Shown here: piece after piece, positions 8,099-16,488 of the stretch | Numbering within the stretch: the stretch's first letter is position 1 | How the letters are laid out: the number at the start of each line of letters is the position of its first letter | From: CAZACZ01 sp964483695 | GTDB lineage: Bacteria; Deinococcota; Deinococci; Deinococcales; Trueperaceae | Reading direction: 5' to 3' | DNA: 21,363 bases | NCBI GenBank assembly: GCA_964483695.1 | Contig: CAZACZ010000049.1 | Location: forward strand, 1 to 21,363 | The notes under the pieces: generated by a model | The model's database searches: none | The model's input: only the letters and a program-made list of their open reading frames with translations | What the model was told of the DNA's origin: nothing | Translations under genes and position numbers: made by a program

Positions 8099-11082
8099 AC
8101 GTCGATCCGCGTCACCACGCGGCTCCCCACCGCCTGCTTCTCCACCAACAACTGCGCCGGGATGCGCCGCTTCATCTCGTCCACGTGCGTGATCACACCC
8201 ACGAGGCGCCCGCCGGTCGGCAGCGACCGAAGCACCTCGACGACGGTGTCGAGGGCGCCGGCGTCGAGGCTGCCGAAGCCCTCGTCGATGAACAGCGCTC
8301 CGAGCTCGGACGCGCCGCTGGAACGCTGAGCGCTCTCGCTCAGGCCGAGCGCCAGCGCCAGGCTGGCGAGGAACCCCTCACCGCCAGAGAGCGTGTGCAC
8401 CGGCCGGCGCTCGCCGCCGGAGAAGTTGTCCGACACGTCCAGCTCGAGCCCGCGGCTGCTGGCGACGTCGTCGCTCTGCACCAGGTGGAGTGCGTAACGG
8501 CCGTCGGTGGTGCGCGCCAGGTGGCGGTTGGCGATCTGCAGCACGCCGGCGACGATGCGCTGCAAGACGAACGTCTCGAGGTCGACGCGGGCGCGGCCGG
8601 TTACGCGGCCGGCGGCGAGGTCGCGCAGCTTCTTCGCGGCGTTGAGGCGCGCCTCGAGCTGGGCGTAGCGCGCCTCGACCTCGTGCAGCGCGCGCGACAC
8701 GTTCGCCAGCTGGTCCGCTCGCGAACGCGCGCTGGTGAGCTCGTCGTCGGCCTGGTGCCAGGCGGCTTCCGCCGTCAGCACGGCGTCCTCGAGCGCGTCG
8801 ACGTCGGGCGGCGTGGCGCCGGCCAGCTCACGCTCCTTGGCCTCGAGCGTCCCGGCCAGGCTGGTGCGCTCTTCGTCGAACGCGGCGACGTGCGCCGCGA
8901 GACGTTCGCGGTCGTCGGCCGGCATCTCGGCCGCGAGCAAGGCCGCCTCGTCCGCGAAGGCCTGCATGGCGAGGCGCTCGAGGTACTCGCGGCGCGCTCG
9001 GTCGGCTTGCTCCGCCGCGCTCACGGCGGCCTCGCGCAGCGCCTGCAACCGCGCCTTCACGGCCTCGTGGACGGAGCCGGCCTCCGCTGCGGAGCGTTGG
9101 GCCGCCTCGCGGGCCCCTTCCAGGGTGCGCGAGCGTTCGCGCGCTCGCTCCAGCCGTGCATCGAAGGCGCCGGGCTGGCGCAGGTCCGGGTCGACGCGCT
9201 CGGCCAGGGTGACCAGGCGCGCTTCCGAGGTCGCTCGTTCGGTCAGCGCCTCCGCGAGCTCCGCGTCGAGGCGGGTGAGCCCCGCGGAAGCGTCGCCGAT
9301 CCACGCGTCGAGCTCGCGCAGCGCTTCGTCGATGGCGCCGATGCGCCGCTTCGCTTCGGCGATGCCGGCAAGCTGCTCGTCCGCTTCGGCCAACGCCCGC
9401 CGGACGTCGTTCGCGTCGGGTGTCTCGTCGGCGGCCCAACCGTGCGCTGCGGCGAGCTCGCGCCGGCGCCCCTCGGCCTCGTCGATGCGGGCGCGCAAGG
9501 CAGCGGCCTCGCCGCTCGCTCGCCGGTACCCGTCGAGGAACGCGCGGACCGCGTCGAGGTCGGTGGTGCTCGGCTGCACCGCCGGATGCTGCGTGCTGCC
9601 GCATACCGGGCACGCTTCCCCCGCGCGCAGGCCGGCGGCGAGGACCCCGGCGGCGTGGCCATGGAGCGTCGCGAGCCAGCGTTCGGTGGCGTGCGCGTCC
9701 ACGTCGAGCGCAGCGAGTTCCGAGCGGAGCGCGGCGATCCCTTCGTCCTGCCGCACCGCCGACTCGATGGCGCCCGTGCGCGCGGCGAGCGCGTCGCGGA
9801 GACGGACGGCGTCGGCTTCGCCGTCTCGCACCCGCTGCAGCTCCGCGCGTTCGCGGCGGAGCGCGCCTTGCTCGGCCGTGCGCTGCTCCAGCTCCTCGGC
9901 CGCGCGCGCGCGCGTCCGCCGACGCTCGTCGACCTTGTCGCTGGCCGTCTCGAGCGTGGCGGCCGCCGCCCGAAGCTCTTCGAGCACCGGACGGAGCGCC
10001 TCGAGGCGACCGAGTTCGGCTGCCGCGGCGTCGCGATCGCCTTGCCGACCCTCCTCCGCGCCCAGCCGCGCGCTCGCCGCTGCGAGCGCCGTCGCGGCGA
10101 CCCCGAGCGCCTCCTCGCCCTCCTCGACACGGTCGCGGGCACGTTCGAGGTCGCTGCGAGTCCGCTCGTGCTCCACGCGCTTGTCGTGCACGCGCTCGGC
10201 GCGCTCGGCGGCGACGAGCCGTCGGCGCTGCCGTTCGACGTCGGCGAGCTGCGCTTCGAGCTCGGCGTGGCGCCGGCGCAACCCCGCCAGGGCGTCCAGG
10301 CCTTCCTGCAGGCGCTTGCCTTCGTCGCGGGCGGCCGTGGCGCCTCGTCGCTCGCGGTCGCGCTCGGCACGCACCGCTTCGGCGGCCGAGCGCGCCGCGA
10401 CGGCGTCCAGCACGCGCTGCTCCAGCGCCTCGCGGTCCCCGACCTCGGCTTGCGCCAGCAGCTCGCGCCGGCGCTCCTGGTATCGGGCGCCGACCGCCTC
10501 GAGCTCCTTGGCTTTCTCCTTGATGCGCTCCGTGAGGCGCTGGAACCGCTCGGTGCGGAACACGCGCGAGAGGACCTCGCGGCGCGCGGCGTGATCGGTG
10601 ACCACCTTGCGGAACTCGCCCTGCGGCAGCAACACCGTCTGCCGGAACTGCTCGCTGCTCGTGTGCAGCAACGCCTCGATCGCTCGGGTGACGTCGCGCG
10701 CCTTCGTGGCGAGCACCTCGCCGTGGGTGAGGTCCTCCAGCGTGGCGTCCGCCGGCACCTGGGTGACGCCTTCGCCGCGCAACTTGGCGCGCGTCTGGGC
10801 CGGGCTGCGCGTGACGCGGTAGCGCGCGCCGCGATGCTCGAACTCGAACGTCACGCGCGTGACGCTGCCCGGGTCGAGGGTCGAGACGAAGTCGCTCCCG
10901 CCGCGCTCGACCTTGGCGTCGTCGAACAGCGCGTAGACGATGGCGTCGAGGATGGTGCTCTTGCCGCTCCCGGTGGGCCCGTGGATGAGGAAGAGACCAT
11001 AGTGGCGGAACGCCTCGAAGTCGACGTCTTGCCGGTCGAGGTACGGCCCGAACGCTTCCATCGAGAGCCGGATCGGCCTCAT
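8095..11082 (-). CDS. sbcC: SbcC, Rad50-like ATPase subunit of exonuclease SbcCD
   Basis: This is a 995-residue SMC-like ATPase, close in size to E. coli SbcC (about 1,050). The N-terminal head has MRPIRLSMEAFGPYLD and Walker A GPTGSGKST (35-43). The Q-loop block VLLPQGEFRKVVT follows. Two long Glu/Arg/Ala-rich coiled-coil arms flank the zinc hook CPVCG (C491, C494), which sits almost exactly in the middle. The C-terminal head has FSGGERRPVHTLSGGEGF (signature at about 898), Walker B LFIDEGFGSLD (930-940; D933, E934) and VITHVDEMK. The chosen ATG overlaps the sbcD stop (ATGA); a longer open frame upstream has no family similarity. With SbcD it forms an ATP-dependent double-strand exonuclease/endonuclease that opens hairpins and processes DNA ends. 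All motifs look intact. Confidence 0.96.
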
Positions 11083-12251
11083 GCTGCAGCCTCCGGCTCG
11101 TCCTCTTCCAGCACCTCGCGCAGCACCGTCTCTTCGAGGGGATCCAGCTCGGCTTGGTAGACGTGCCGGTAGAAGGCGCGGAACGCTTCCTCCACCCCGA
11201 TGGTCGTCGCTTCCTGGTCGAACGCCGCGTGCTGCGTCCCGACCCATGTGGCGGGTTGCTGCAGCAGCGCGTTGGGGTAGACCTCCCGAAGGCGCGCTAC
11301 CGCGTGATCGATCGGACCTTCGTCGGTCACGCGCACCAGGACGTGATCGTCACGACGCTCCGCGGGAACGGACGGCGCCTCGGCCAGCACCTGAGCGAAG
11401 GAGCGGCCTTCCAGGACGCGCACCTGCCTGGCCACCGCGAGCGGCGCCGAGCGTACGCGCACGCCGTCACCGTCGATCTCGACGACGTCCACGCCCTTCG
11501 TCTGCCCCGCCTCGTCGAAGGCGTAGGGGTAGAGGCTCCCGCTGTACCGCACGGCCCGGCCGTCCTCGCCACCGAGCGTGCGCGCTCGGTGGATGTGCCC
11601 GAGGGCAACGTAGTCGAAACCGGCCAGCGTCGCCACCCGCACGACGCCGGCGCCACCGACCACGATGGCGTCCTCCGCCTCGGGCTCGTCGCCGGCGCCG
11701 TCGACGAAGGCGTGGGCCACGAGCACGGCGGGCGTGCCCGGCTCGCGGGCGGCGCGCACCGGTTCGAGCAACCTGGCCATGGCGGCGTCGTAGCTGGCGG
11801 CCGGGTCCGGCGCAGCGCTGCCTTCGTGCACCTCCCCGAACGCCGCACGCACGTGCGCCGGCTTGTGAAACGGCACCCCGAACAGGTCGACGCCGGCCAC
11901 CCGTACGGGCTCGTGCGATCGTTCGAGCCGGTGGAGGATGTGCAGTCCCGCCCGGCGCGCGACCTGCGCGTTGAGCGCGAGGCGCTCCGGGTGATCGTGG
12001 TTGCCCGGGATCACCACCAGCGGCACGCCGCGCTCGGCGACGATGGCGTGCACGAACCACGCCCACGCTTCCAGCGCCGTCAACGGCGGCACCGGCACGT
12101 CGAAGACGTCGCCGGCCAGCGCCACGGCGTCGGGTCGTTCGTCGTCGACCACACGCACCAGCGCCTCGAGCGCCTCGCGCTGCTCGGTGTCGAGCAGGGA
12201 ACCGTTCAGGCGCTTGCCCAGGTGCCAGTCGGCTGTGTGGATGAACTTCAC
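11079..12251 (-). CDS. sbcD: SbcD, nuclease subunit of exonuclease SbcCD
   Basis: This is a 390-residue Mre11-type metallophosphoesterase, close to the usual SbcD length of about 400. The motifs are HTADWHLGKRLNG (D8, H10), AGDVFDVPVPP (D48), IPGNHDHPERL (N84, H85), VAHAFVDG (H180) and YVALGHIHRAR (H219, H221), then RYSGSLYPYAFDE. It hydrolyses DNA with Mn2+-type metals in complex with SbcC. I chose the GTG giving VKFIHTADWHLG because the conserved domain begins exactly there and AGAGGGGG lies 6-7 bases upstream; the frame is open for 37 codons further without family similarity. The stop overlaps the sbcC start by 4 bases. The LysE exporter gene lies 139 bases upstream on the same strand, leaving room for a separate promoter that I could not identify. 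Confidence 0.95.
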   Translation of the reverse strand: MKFIHTADWHLGKRLNGSLLDTEQREALEALVRVVDDERPDAVALAGDVFDVPVPPLTALEAWAWFVHAIVAERGVPLVVIPGNHDHPERLALNAQVARRAGLHILHRLERSHEPVRVAGVDLFGVPFHKPAHVRAAFGEVHEGSAAPDPAASYDAAMARLLEPVRAAREPGTPAVLVAHAFVDGAGDEPEAEDAIVVGGAGVVRVATLAGFDYVALGHIHRARTLGGEDGRAVRYSGSLYPYAFDEAGQTKGVDVVEIDGDGVRVRSAPLAVARQVRVLEGRSFAQVLAEAPSVPAERRDDHVLVRVTDEGPIDHAVARLREVYPNALLQQPATWVGTQHAAFDQEATTIGVEEAFRAFYRHVYQAELDPLEETVLREVLEEDEPEAAA

Positions 12252-12262
12252 GGGTGCCCCCT

Positions 12263-12280
12263 CTGGGCCCAGGGTACCCA
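12263..12280. repeat. abutting palindromes before sbcD
   Basis: CTGGGCCCAG (12263-12272) and GGGTACCC (12272-12279) are perfect palindromes sharing one base, 12-28 bases upstream of the sbcD GTG. They could be an operator or a structured leader. In DNA this GC-rich they could also occur by chance. No regulator is suggested by the neighbours. Confidence 0.3.
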
Positions 12281-12390
12281 GGAGGCCGACGGGGGGCGCC
12301 GGCCAGCGCGACGCTCTTACGCGCCGCGCCCCCGCGACGATCCGGCGGCAGGCGCCCTGCACCGGACGCCGGCGGGCACCACGACGCGCT

Positions 12391-13053
12391 TCAGTTCGTC
12401 CCCGCTGCCCCGCCCGTGGTCCCGTGCGCGCCGCTGGTGGCCGCCAGCACGCCCAGTCCCAGGTAGATGCCGCCGGTGATCCAACGCTGGACCCGCGCCG
12501 CGGCGACGCTGCGGCGCATCAGACCCCCGAGCCAGCCGGCGCCGAGCGCGTACATCGAGTCCGTCACCGCCGCCATGCCGCAGAAGATCGCGCCGAGCAC
12601 CAGCACCTGAGCCGCCACCGGCCCCCGCGCCGGGTCGACGAACTGCGGCACGAAGGCCAGCACGAAGAGCGCCAGCTTCGGGTTGAGGAGCGTGACGACG
12701 ACGCCTTGCGCGGCTACGCGCCGCAGCGAACGCGGCGCCGGCGTCGCGCGCGGCGCACCCTTACCGTCCCGCGCCGCCAACGTGCGAAGCCCTAAGTACA
12801 CGAGGTACGCCGCCCCCGCCCACTTCACCAACGCGAACGCCACCGCCGACGCCGCCACCACCGCTGCCAAGCCCAGCGCGGCCGCCACGAAGTGCAGGTA
12901 CGCCCCCGCGCCGACACCGGCCACGGAGGCCAGGCCGGCGGCGCGCCCTTGCCGCAGCGACAGCGCCACCACGTACAGCACCGACGGTCCTGGCACCGCC
13001 AGCAACGCCAACGACGCCAGCACGTAGATCCAGAGCGACGACGGGTCTAGCAC
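12391..13053 (-). CDS. LysE/RhtB family amino-acid exporter
   Basis: This is a 220-residue hydrophobic protein of the LysE/RhtB translocator family, whose members export amino acids or related small molecules across the inner membrane. The diagnostic AVPGPSVLYVVALSLRQG lies in the first membrane helix, and VTLLNPKLALFVLAFVPQFVD appears in the middle. About five or six membrane segments are visible. I chose the GTG giving VLDPSSLWIYVLASLALLAVPGPS because GGAGGT lies six bases before it and the family N-terminus begins there; the long frame upstream is an arginine-rich shadow. The gene is divergent from the methyltransferase across 68 bases and is followed on the same strand by sbcD after 139 bases. 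The substrate cannot be assigned. Confidence 0.9.
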   Translation of the reverse strand: MLDPSSLWIYVLASLALLAVPGPSVLYVVALSLRQGRAAGLASVAGVGAGAYLHFVAAALGLAAVVAASAVAFALVKWAGAAYLVYLGLRTLAARDGKGAPRATPAPRSLRRVAAQGVVVTLLNPKLALFVLAFVPQFVDPARGPVAAQVLVLGAIFCGMAAVTDSMYALGAGWLGGLMRRSVAAARVQRWITGGIYLGLGVLAATSGAHGTTGGAAGTN

Positions 13054-13121
13054 CCACGGACCTCCACGGGCGGAGCATACGTCCGCGCAGCAGCGGCACG
13101 GTCGACCCGTAGCATGGGGCG

Positions 13122-13946
13122 ATGCCACCACGCTCCGGCGAATGGACGGAGGCGGCCGCGTTGCGCGCGCGCCGCACCCTCCTCGAGACCTTCGGGGAGG
13201 GCGCGTCGGCCGAGCAGCGGTTCCGCGAGGCGCTCGCGCTACGGCCCTCGGACGACGTGCTGGACGTCGGCTGCGGCGACGGCGCCTTCCTCGGCCGGCT
13301 GCGCGCCGGCGGACATCGCGGCGAGCTCGTGGGCATCGACGTCGACGGCGCACGCATCGACGAGGCGCGACGCGACTACCCGGCCGCGCGCTTCGGTGTC
13401 GCCGACGCTTCGTCGTTGCCGTTCGCGGACGCGTCCTTCGACCTCGTGACGGCGCGGTACATGCTCGGCCACGTCGCCGACCCGGAGCGCGTGGTGCTCG
13501 AAGCCTGCCGCGTGCTGCGCCCCGACGGCCGGTTCGTGAGCGTGGCGAACGCCTTCGGCGACCTCCAGCCGTTCTGGCGCGAGGTGGCGGCCGCCACCCG
13601 TGGCGTGGCGGGGCTCGAACCGTTGTGGGGTGCAGGCGAAGGCGACCGGGCGCACGACGGCCGCGTCGCGCGCTTGGCGGGGCGGCACTTCGCGGTGGCG
13701 CGCCTCGAGGTCCTGGCGGGCGAGGTCGTCTTCCCCGACGGCACGATCGCCGTAGCGCTGCTCGAAACCTACCGCGGCCGCTACCGCTCCGTTCCCGACG
13801 ACGTCTGGCAACGTGGTCTGGACGCGGCGCGGGCGCGCTGGGCTGGCCCCGACGGTCCGTTCGCGCGGGCGACGGAGGACGGGTGGCGCGTGCCCTGGCG
13901 CCTGGCGTGCACCTTCGCCCACCGGCCCCGCACCGGGAACGGGTGA
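13122..13946 (+). CDS. class I SAM-dependent methyltransferase (UbiE/Methyltransf_11 type)
   Basis: This is a 274-residue class I methyltransferase. Motif I, VLDVGCGDGAFLG (46-58), binds S-adenosylmethionine. An acidic residue follows in LVGIDVDGARID (69-80), FGVADASSLPFADASFDLVTARYMLGHV (91-118) covers motifs II and III, and EACRVLRPDGRFVSVAN (127-143) is the usual post-motif. These blocks are typical of UbiE-like small-molecule methyltransferases, but the C-terminal region (about 150-274) has no landmark I recognise, so the acceptor is unknown. The ATG lacks a strong ribosome site (only GGGG nearby). It is transcribed divergently from the LysE exporter. The MarR gene follows after 164 bases with its own candidate promoter, so this gene is probably monocistronic. 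Confidence 0.85.
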   Translation: MPPRSGEWTEAAALRARRTLLETFGEGASAEQRFREALALRPSDDVLDVGCGDGAFLGRLRAGGHRGELVGIDVDGARIDEARRDYPAARFGVADASSLPFADASFDLVTARYMLGHVADPERVVLEACRVLRPDGRFVSVANAFGDLQPFWREVAAATRGVAGLEPLWGAGEGDRAHDGRVARLAGRHFAVARLEVLAGEVVFPDGTIAVALLETYRGRYRSVPDDVWQRGLDAARARWAGPDGPFARATEDGWRVPWRLACTFAHRPRTGNG

Positions 13947-13978
13947 ACCTGCAGGTTCCGCTGCCTCCGAACCAGCAC

Positions 13979-14002
13979 CTACTTGCTTCGCAACGCAAGT
14001 AG
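13979..14002. promoter_or_regulatory. palindromic operator, probably for the downstream MarR regulator
   Basis: CTACTTGC (13979-13986) and GCAAGTAG (13995-14002) form a perfect 8-base inverted repeat separated by 8 bases. Palindromes with TACTTGC-like arms are typical of MarR and HxlR regulators. It lies about 110 bases upstream of a MarR gene and covers the -35 and spacer of the promoter candidate at 13983-14011, so binding there would repress. Autoregulation is inferred from position. Confidence 0.6.
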
Positions 14003-14011
14003 TTCTACGAT
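13983..14011 (+). promoter_or_regulatory. candidate promoter of the marR-dioxygenase unit
   Basis: TTGCTT (13983-13988) is followed after 17 bases by TACGAT (14006-14011), a plausible sigma-70-type pair. Its -35 lies inside the palindrome at 13979-14002. It implies a leader of roughly 90 bases before the GTG of the MarR gene. Confidence 0.45.
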
Positions 14012-14110
14012 GGCCCATGCGGTCCGCGAACCGGCGCCGGGACGGCCGCAGCACCGGGCCGGGACCGGCCGCGCAAGCGCTGGACGCAGGCAGGCAGATC
14101 GGAGAAGTTC

Positions 14111-14551
14111 GTGCCCAACCTCTCCCCCCTCGAACGAGAAGCATGGCGAGGCTTCCTGCACACCCACGCGGCGGTGTGGAAGGCGCTCGACGCCGAGCTT
14201 GCCAAGGACGACCTGAGCATGCCGGCGTACGAGCTGCTGCTCACGCTCCAGGAGGCGGGCGATGGCGGCGTGCGCATGTCCGATCTGGCGCGCACGCTGC
14301 GCTTCTCCGGCGGGGGGCTGACGCGGTTGGTCGACCGCCTCGAACGCCAGGGGTACGTCGCGCGGCGCCGCTGCCCCGAGGACGGCCGCGGGTTCGACGC
14401 CGTGCTCACCCCTAGCGGCGAACGTGACCTGCGGCGCGTCCACGCCAGGCACGTGCGGCACGTCCGGACGCACGTCCTCGACCTGCTCGACGACGACGAC
14501 CTTCGCGCCATGGCCCGGGTGTGGGCCAAGGTCGCTCGAGCGGCGGCCTAA
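14111..14551 (+). CDS. MarR family transcriptional regulator
   Basis: This is a 146-residue MarR-type winged-helix regulator. The core block MSDLARTLRFSGGGLTRLVDRLERQGYVARRR (56-87) covers the recognition helix. The wing is CPEDGRGFDAVLTPSGERDL (88-107), with DGRG in place of the usual D-x-R core. A single cysteine (Cys88) sits at the wing base; whether it senses oxidants or electrophiles is unknown. The start is GTG with GGAGAAG a few bases upstream; no in-frame start exists further up. The next gene, 64 bases downstream, encodes an MhqO-like extradiol dioxygenase. MarR-type regulators such as MhqR control enzymes of this kind in Bacillus in response to quinones, so this is a reasonable functional guess. 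It probably binds the palindrome at 13979-14002. Confidence 0.9.
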   Translation: MPNLSPLEREAWRGFLHTHAAVWKALDAELAKDDLSMPAYELLLTLQEAGDGGVRMSDLARTLRFSGGGLTRLVDRLERQGYVARRRCPEDGRGFDAVLTPSGERDLRRVHARHVRHVRTHVLDLLDDDDLRAMARVWAKVARAAA

Positions 14552-14615
14552 GCGCCGCTAGCGACCCCCTGCCGCGCCCCTGGGCGTCGGCGCCCCCGTT
14601 CCCAAGGAGCTACCC

Positions 14616-15587
14616 GTGTCCCTCCACCTCAGTGGGTTCCATCACCTCACCGCCGTCTCGGCCGACATCCGCGGCAACAAGCGCTTCTACACCGAGGACC
14701 TCGGCATGCGCCTGGTGAAGCGCAGCGTGAACCAAGACGACGTGAGCGCGTACCACCTCTTCTACTCCGACAAGGTCGGCACCCCCGGCCACGACGTCAC
14801 CTTCTTCGATTGGCCGGTGCCGCGCGAGCGGCGTGGTGGGCGCAGCGTGACCCGCACCGGCCTGCGCGTCGCCGGCGACGCCAGCCTGCGCTACTGGCGC
14901 GCGCGCTTCGAGGAACGCGCCGTGCCGCACGGCGACGTCGTGGAGCGTGACGGCCGACTGGTGCTCGACTTCGAGGACCCAGAAGGTCAACGGCTCACGT
15001 TGGTGGACGACGGCGGCAGCGGCGACCCGCCCGTCCCGTGGGAACGCAGCAGCGTACCGGCCGAGCATCAGGTGCGCGGCCTCGGGCCGATCACCATGAC
15101 CGTGCCCGACCTGGCGGCCACCGACCTGGTGTTGCAGCGCGTCGCCAACATGCGCCAGACGCGCACCTACCCCGACCCGGAGAGCGCGCGCCACAGCGTC
15201 TTCGTCTACCAGATGACCGACCCGTCCGCAGCCGACGGCCCGCATGCCGAGCTGCACGTGGCCGTGCGCCCCGACATGCCGCCCGCCCGTGGCGGCGCGG
15301 GCGGGGTGCACCACGTCGCGTTCCGGACGCCGAACGGCGAGCAGTACCAGGCGTGGGAGGAGCGCCTGGCGCACTTCGGCATCCCCAACAGCGGCCCCGT
15401 CGACCGCTACTACTTCCGCAGCCTCTACTTCCGCGAGCCGGGCGGGGTGCTGTTCGAGATCGCCACCGACGGACCCGGCTTCGCCGTCGACGAGGATCCC
15501 ACCACCCTGGGCGAGCAGGTGGCGCTGCCACCGTTCCTGGAGCCGCGGCGCGCGCAGATCGAAGCAGGGCTGAAACCGATCGACTGA
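14616..15587 (+). CDS. ring-cleaving dioxygenase / VOC glyoxalase family protein, MhqO-like
   Basis: This is a 323-residue protein with two vicinal-oxygen-chelate modules. Module one begins LSGFHHLTAVSADIRGNKRFYTEDLGMRLVKRSVNQDD and module two begins RGLGPITMTVPDL. Candidate metal ligands are His9 or His10 (GFHHLTA), His232 or His233 (GGVHHVAFRTPN) and Glu281 (GGVLFEIATDGPGF). The block VDRYYFRSLYFREPGGVLFEIATDGPGF (262-289) is strongly characteristic of the MhqA/MhqO/LinE-like group, which acts on hydroquinones or catechols in quinone detoxification. The GTG start has AAGGAG six bases upstream. It probably shares a transcript with the preceding MarR gene. The carotenoid operon follows after 108 bases on the same strand; co-transcription cannot be excluded. 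The family is clear; the substrate is inferred. Confidence 0.88.
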   Translation: MSLHLSGFHHLTAVSADIRGNKRFYTEDLGMRLVKRSVNQDDVSAYHLFYSDKVGTPGHDVTFFDWPVPRERRGGRSVTRTGLRVAGDASLRYWRARFEERAVPHGDVVERDGRLVLDFEDPEGQRLTLVDDGGSGDPPVPWERSSVPAEHQVRGLGPITMTVPDLAATDLVLQRVANMRQTRTYPDPESARHSVFVYQMTDPSAADGPHAELHVAVRPDMPPARGGAGGVHHVAFRTPNGEQYQAWEERLAHFGIPNSGPVDRYYFRSLYFREPGGVLFEIATDGPGFAVDEDPTTLGEQVALPPFLEPRRAQIEAGLKPID

Positions 15588-15673
15588 GGTGCAGGCAGTG
15601 GAGTCCGGGCGGCTTCGCGCACTCCTGGAGTTGGCCGACAGTCCTTCGTGCCGTAGGTACGGTGGAATAAGGT

Positions 15674-15688
15674 GGGCGCAAGGCGCCC
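15674..15688 (+). promoter_or_regulatory. hairpin in the leader just before the lycopene cyclase start
   Basis: GGGCGC-AAG-GCGCCC is a perfect 6-bp stem with a 3-base loop, ending seven bases before the ATG at 15696. The nearest ribosome-site-like sequence, AAGGTGG (15669-15675), lies just before and partly inside the stem, so folding could mask it or bring it nearer the start. Alternatively translation starts at the GTG at 15672. The role is inferred from position only. Confidence 0.35.
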
Positions 15689-15695
15689 ATCCGAC

Positions 15696-16484
15696 ATGAC
15701 CTACCTTCAGTTCCACTTCGTGTTCCTGATCCCGCCGATCGTGGGCTTGCTGCTCCTGGCGCGGCGCGACGCGCGCCGCATCGTGTCCCCCGGCAGCGAG
15801 GACCCACGCACGCACCAGGCGTCGCTGGCCGTCCTGGCGCTGCTCGCGTTGGTCTACACCACGCCGTGGGACAACTACCTCGTCTACCGCGGCGTGTGGG
15901 GCTACCCGCCAGGCCGCGTGCTGTTCACCATCGGGTACGTGCCGTTCGAGGAGTACCTGTTCTTCCTACTGCAGACGCTGCTCTCCGGCCTGATCCTGCT
16001 GGCGCTCTCGCGGCGCATCGGGCGAAGCGCCTCCGAGGGCCGTAGCGAGTCGGTGGGGTGGCCGGCGCGCGTCCTGGGGAGCGGGCTCTTCCTGGCGTTG
16101 GCCGCCGTCGGGGTGGCGCTCCTACGCAGCGACACGGGGCTCTACCTCGGCCTGATTCTCGCCTGGGCGGCTCCGGTGGCTGCCCTGCAGTGGGCGGCCG
16201 GCGGCCCGGAGTTGGTGCGCCACGCGCGCTTGGTGGTGCCGGCCATCCTCGTCCCGACGGTGTACCTGTGGCTGGCCGATCGCGCGGCGCTGGAACTGGG
16301 GATCTGGTGGATCTCGTCGCAGTACACCACCGGCATCGCTCCGCTCGGGCTCCCGCTGGAGGAGGCGACGTTCTTCTTGTTCACCAACGTGATCGTGGTG
16401 CAAGGACTGACGCTCTTCGTCCTGCTCGGACCGCGGCTGCGCGCCTACCTCGTGGCGCGGCGCGCCGGGCGCGTGGGAGCCTAG
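15696..16484 (+). CDS. lycopene cyclase, fused CrtYc/CrtYd type
   Basis: This is a 262-residue polytopic membrane protein. It contains two copies of the cyclase module found as separate CrtYc and CrtYd subunits in actinobacteria and fused in Deinococcus and archaea. The first repeat has TTPWDNYLVYRGVWGY and GYVPFEEYLFFLLQTLL; the second has ISSQYTTGIAP and LPLEEATFFLFTNVIVVQ. The PxEE...FF motifs carry the conserved glutamates. About seven membrane helices are visible. It would cyclise the ends of lycopene to beta rings, giving beta-carotene or gamma-carotene. I prefer the ATG giving MTYLQFHFVFLIPP because the family N-terminus starts there, although a GTG eight codons upstream is possible. 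It heads a four-gene operon; the next start is only four bases after its stop. No crtB or crtI lies in the window, so lycopene must be made elsewhere. Confidence 0.9.
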   Translation: MTYLQFHFVFLIPPIVGLLLLARRDARRIVSPGSEDPRTHQASLAVLALLALVYTTPWDNYLVYRGVWGYPPGRVLFTIGYVPFEEYLFFLLQTLLSGLILLALSRRIGRSASEGRSESVGWPARVLGSGLFLALAAVGVALLRSDTGLYLGLILAWAAPVAALQWAAGGPELVRHARLVVPAILVPTVYLWLADRAALELGIWWISSQYTTGIAPLGLPLEEATFFLFTNVIVVQGLTLFVLLGPRLRAYLVARRAGRVGA

Positions 16485-16488
16485 GACG

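Noticed and set aside
13054..13121. Bidirectional promoter between the LysE exporter and the methyltransferase
   Set aside because: The 68 bases must hold at least one promoter, but no -35/-10 pair stood out on either strand.
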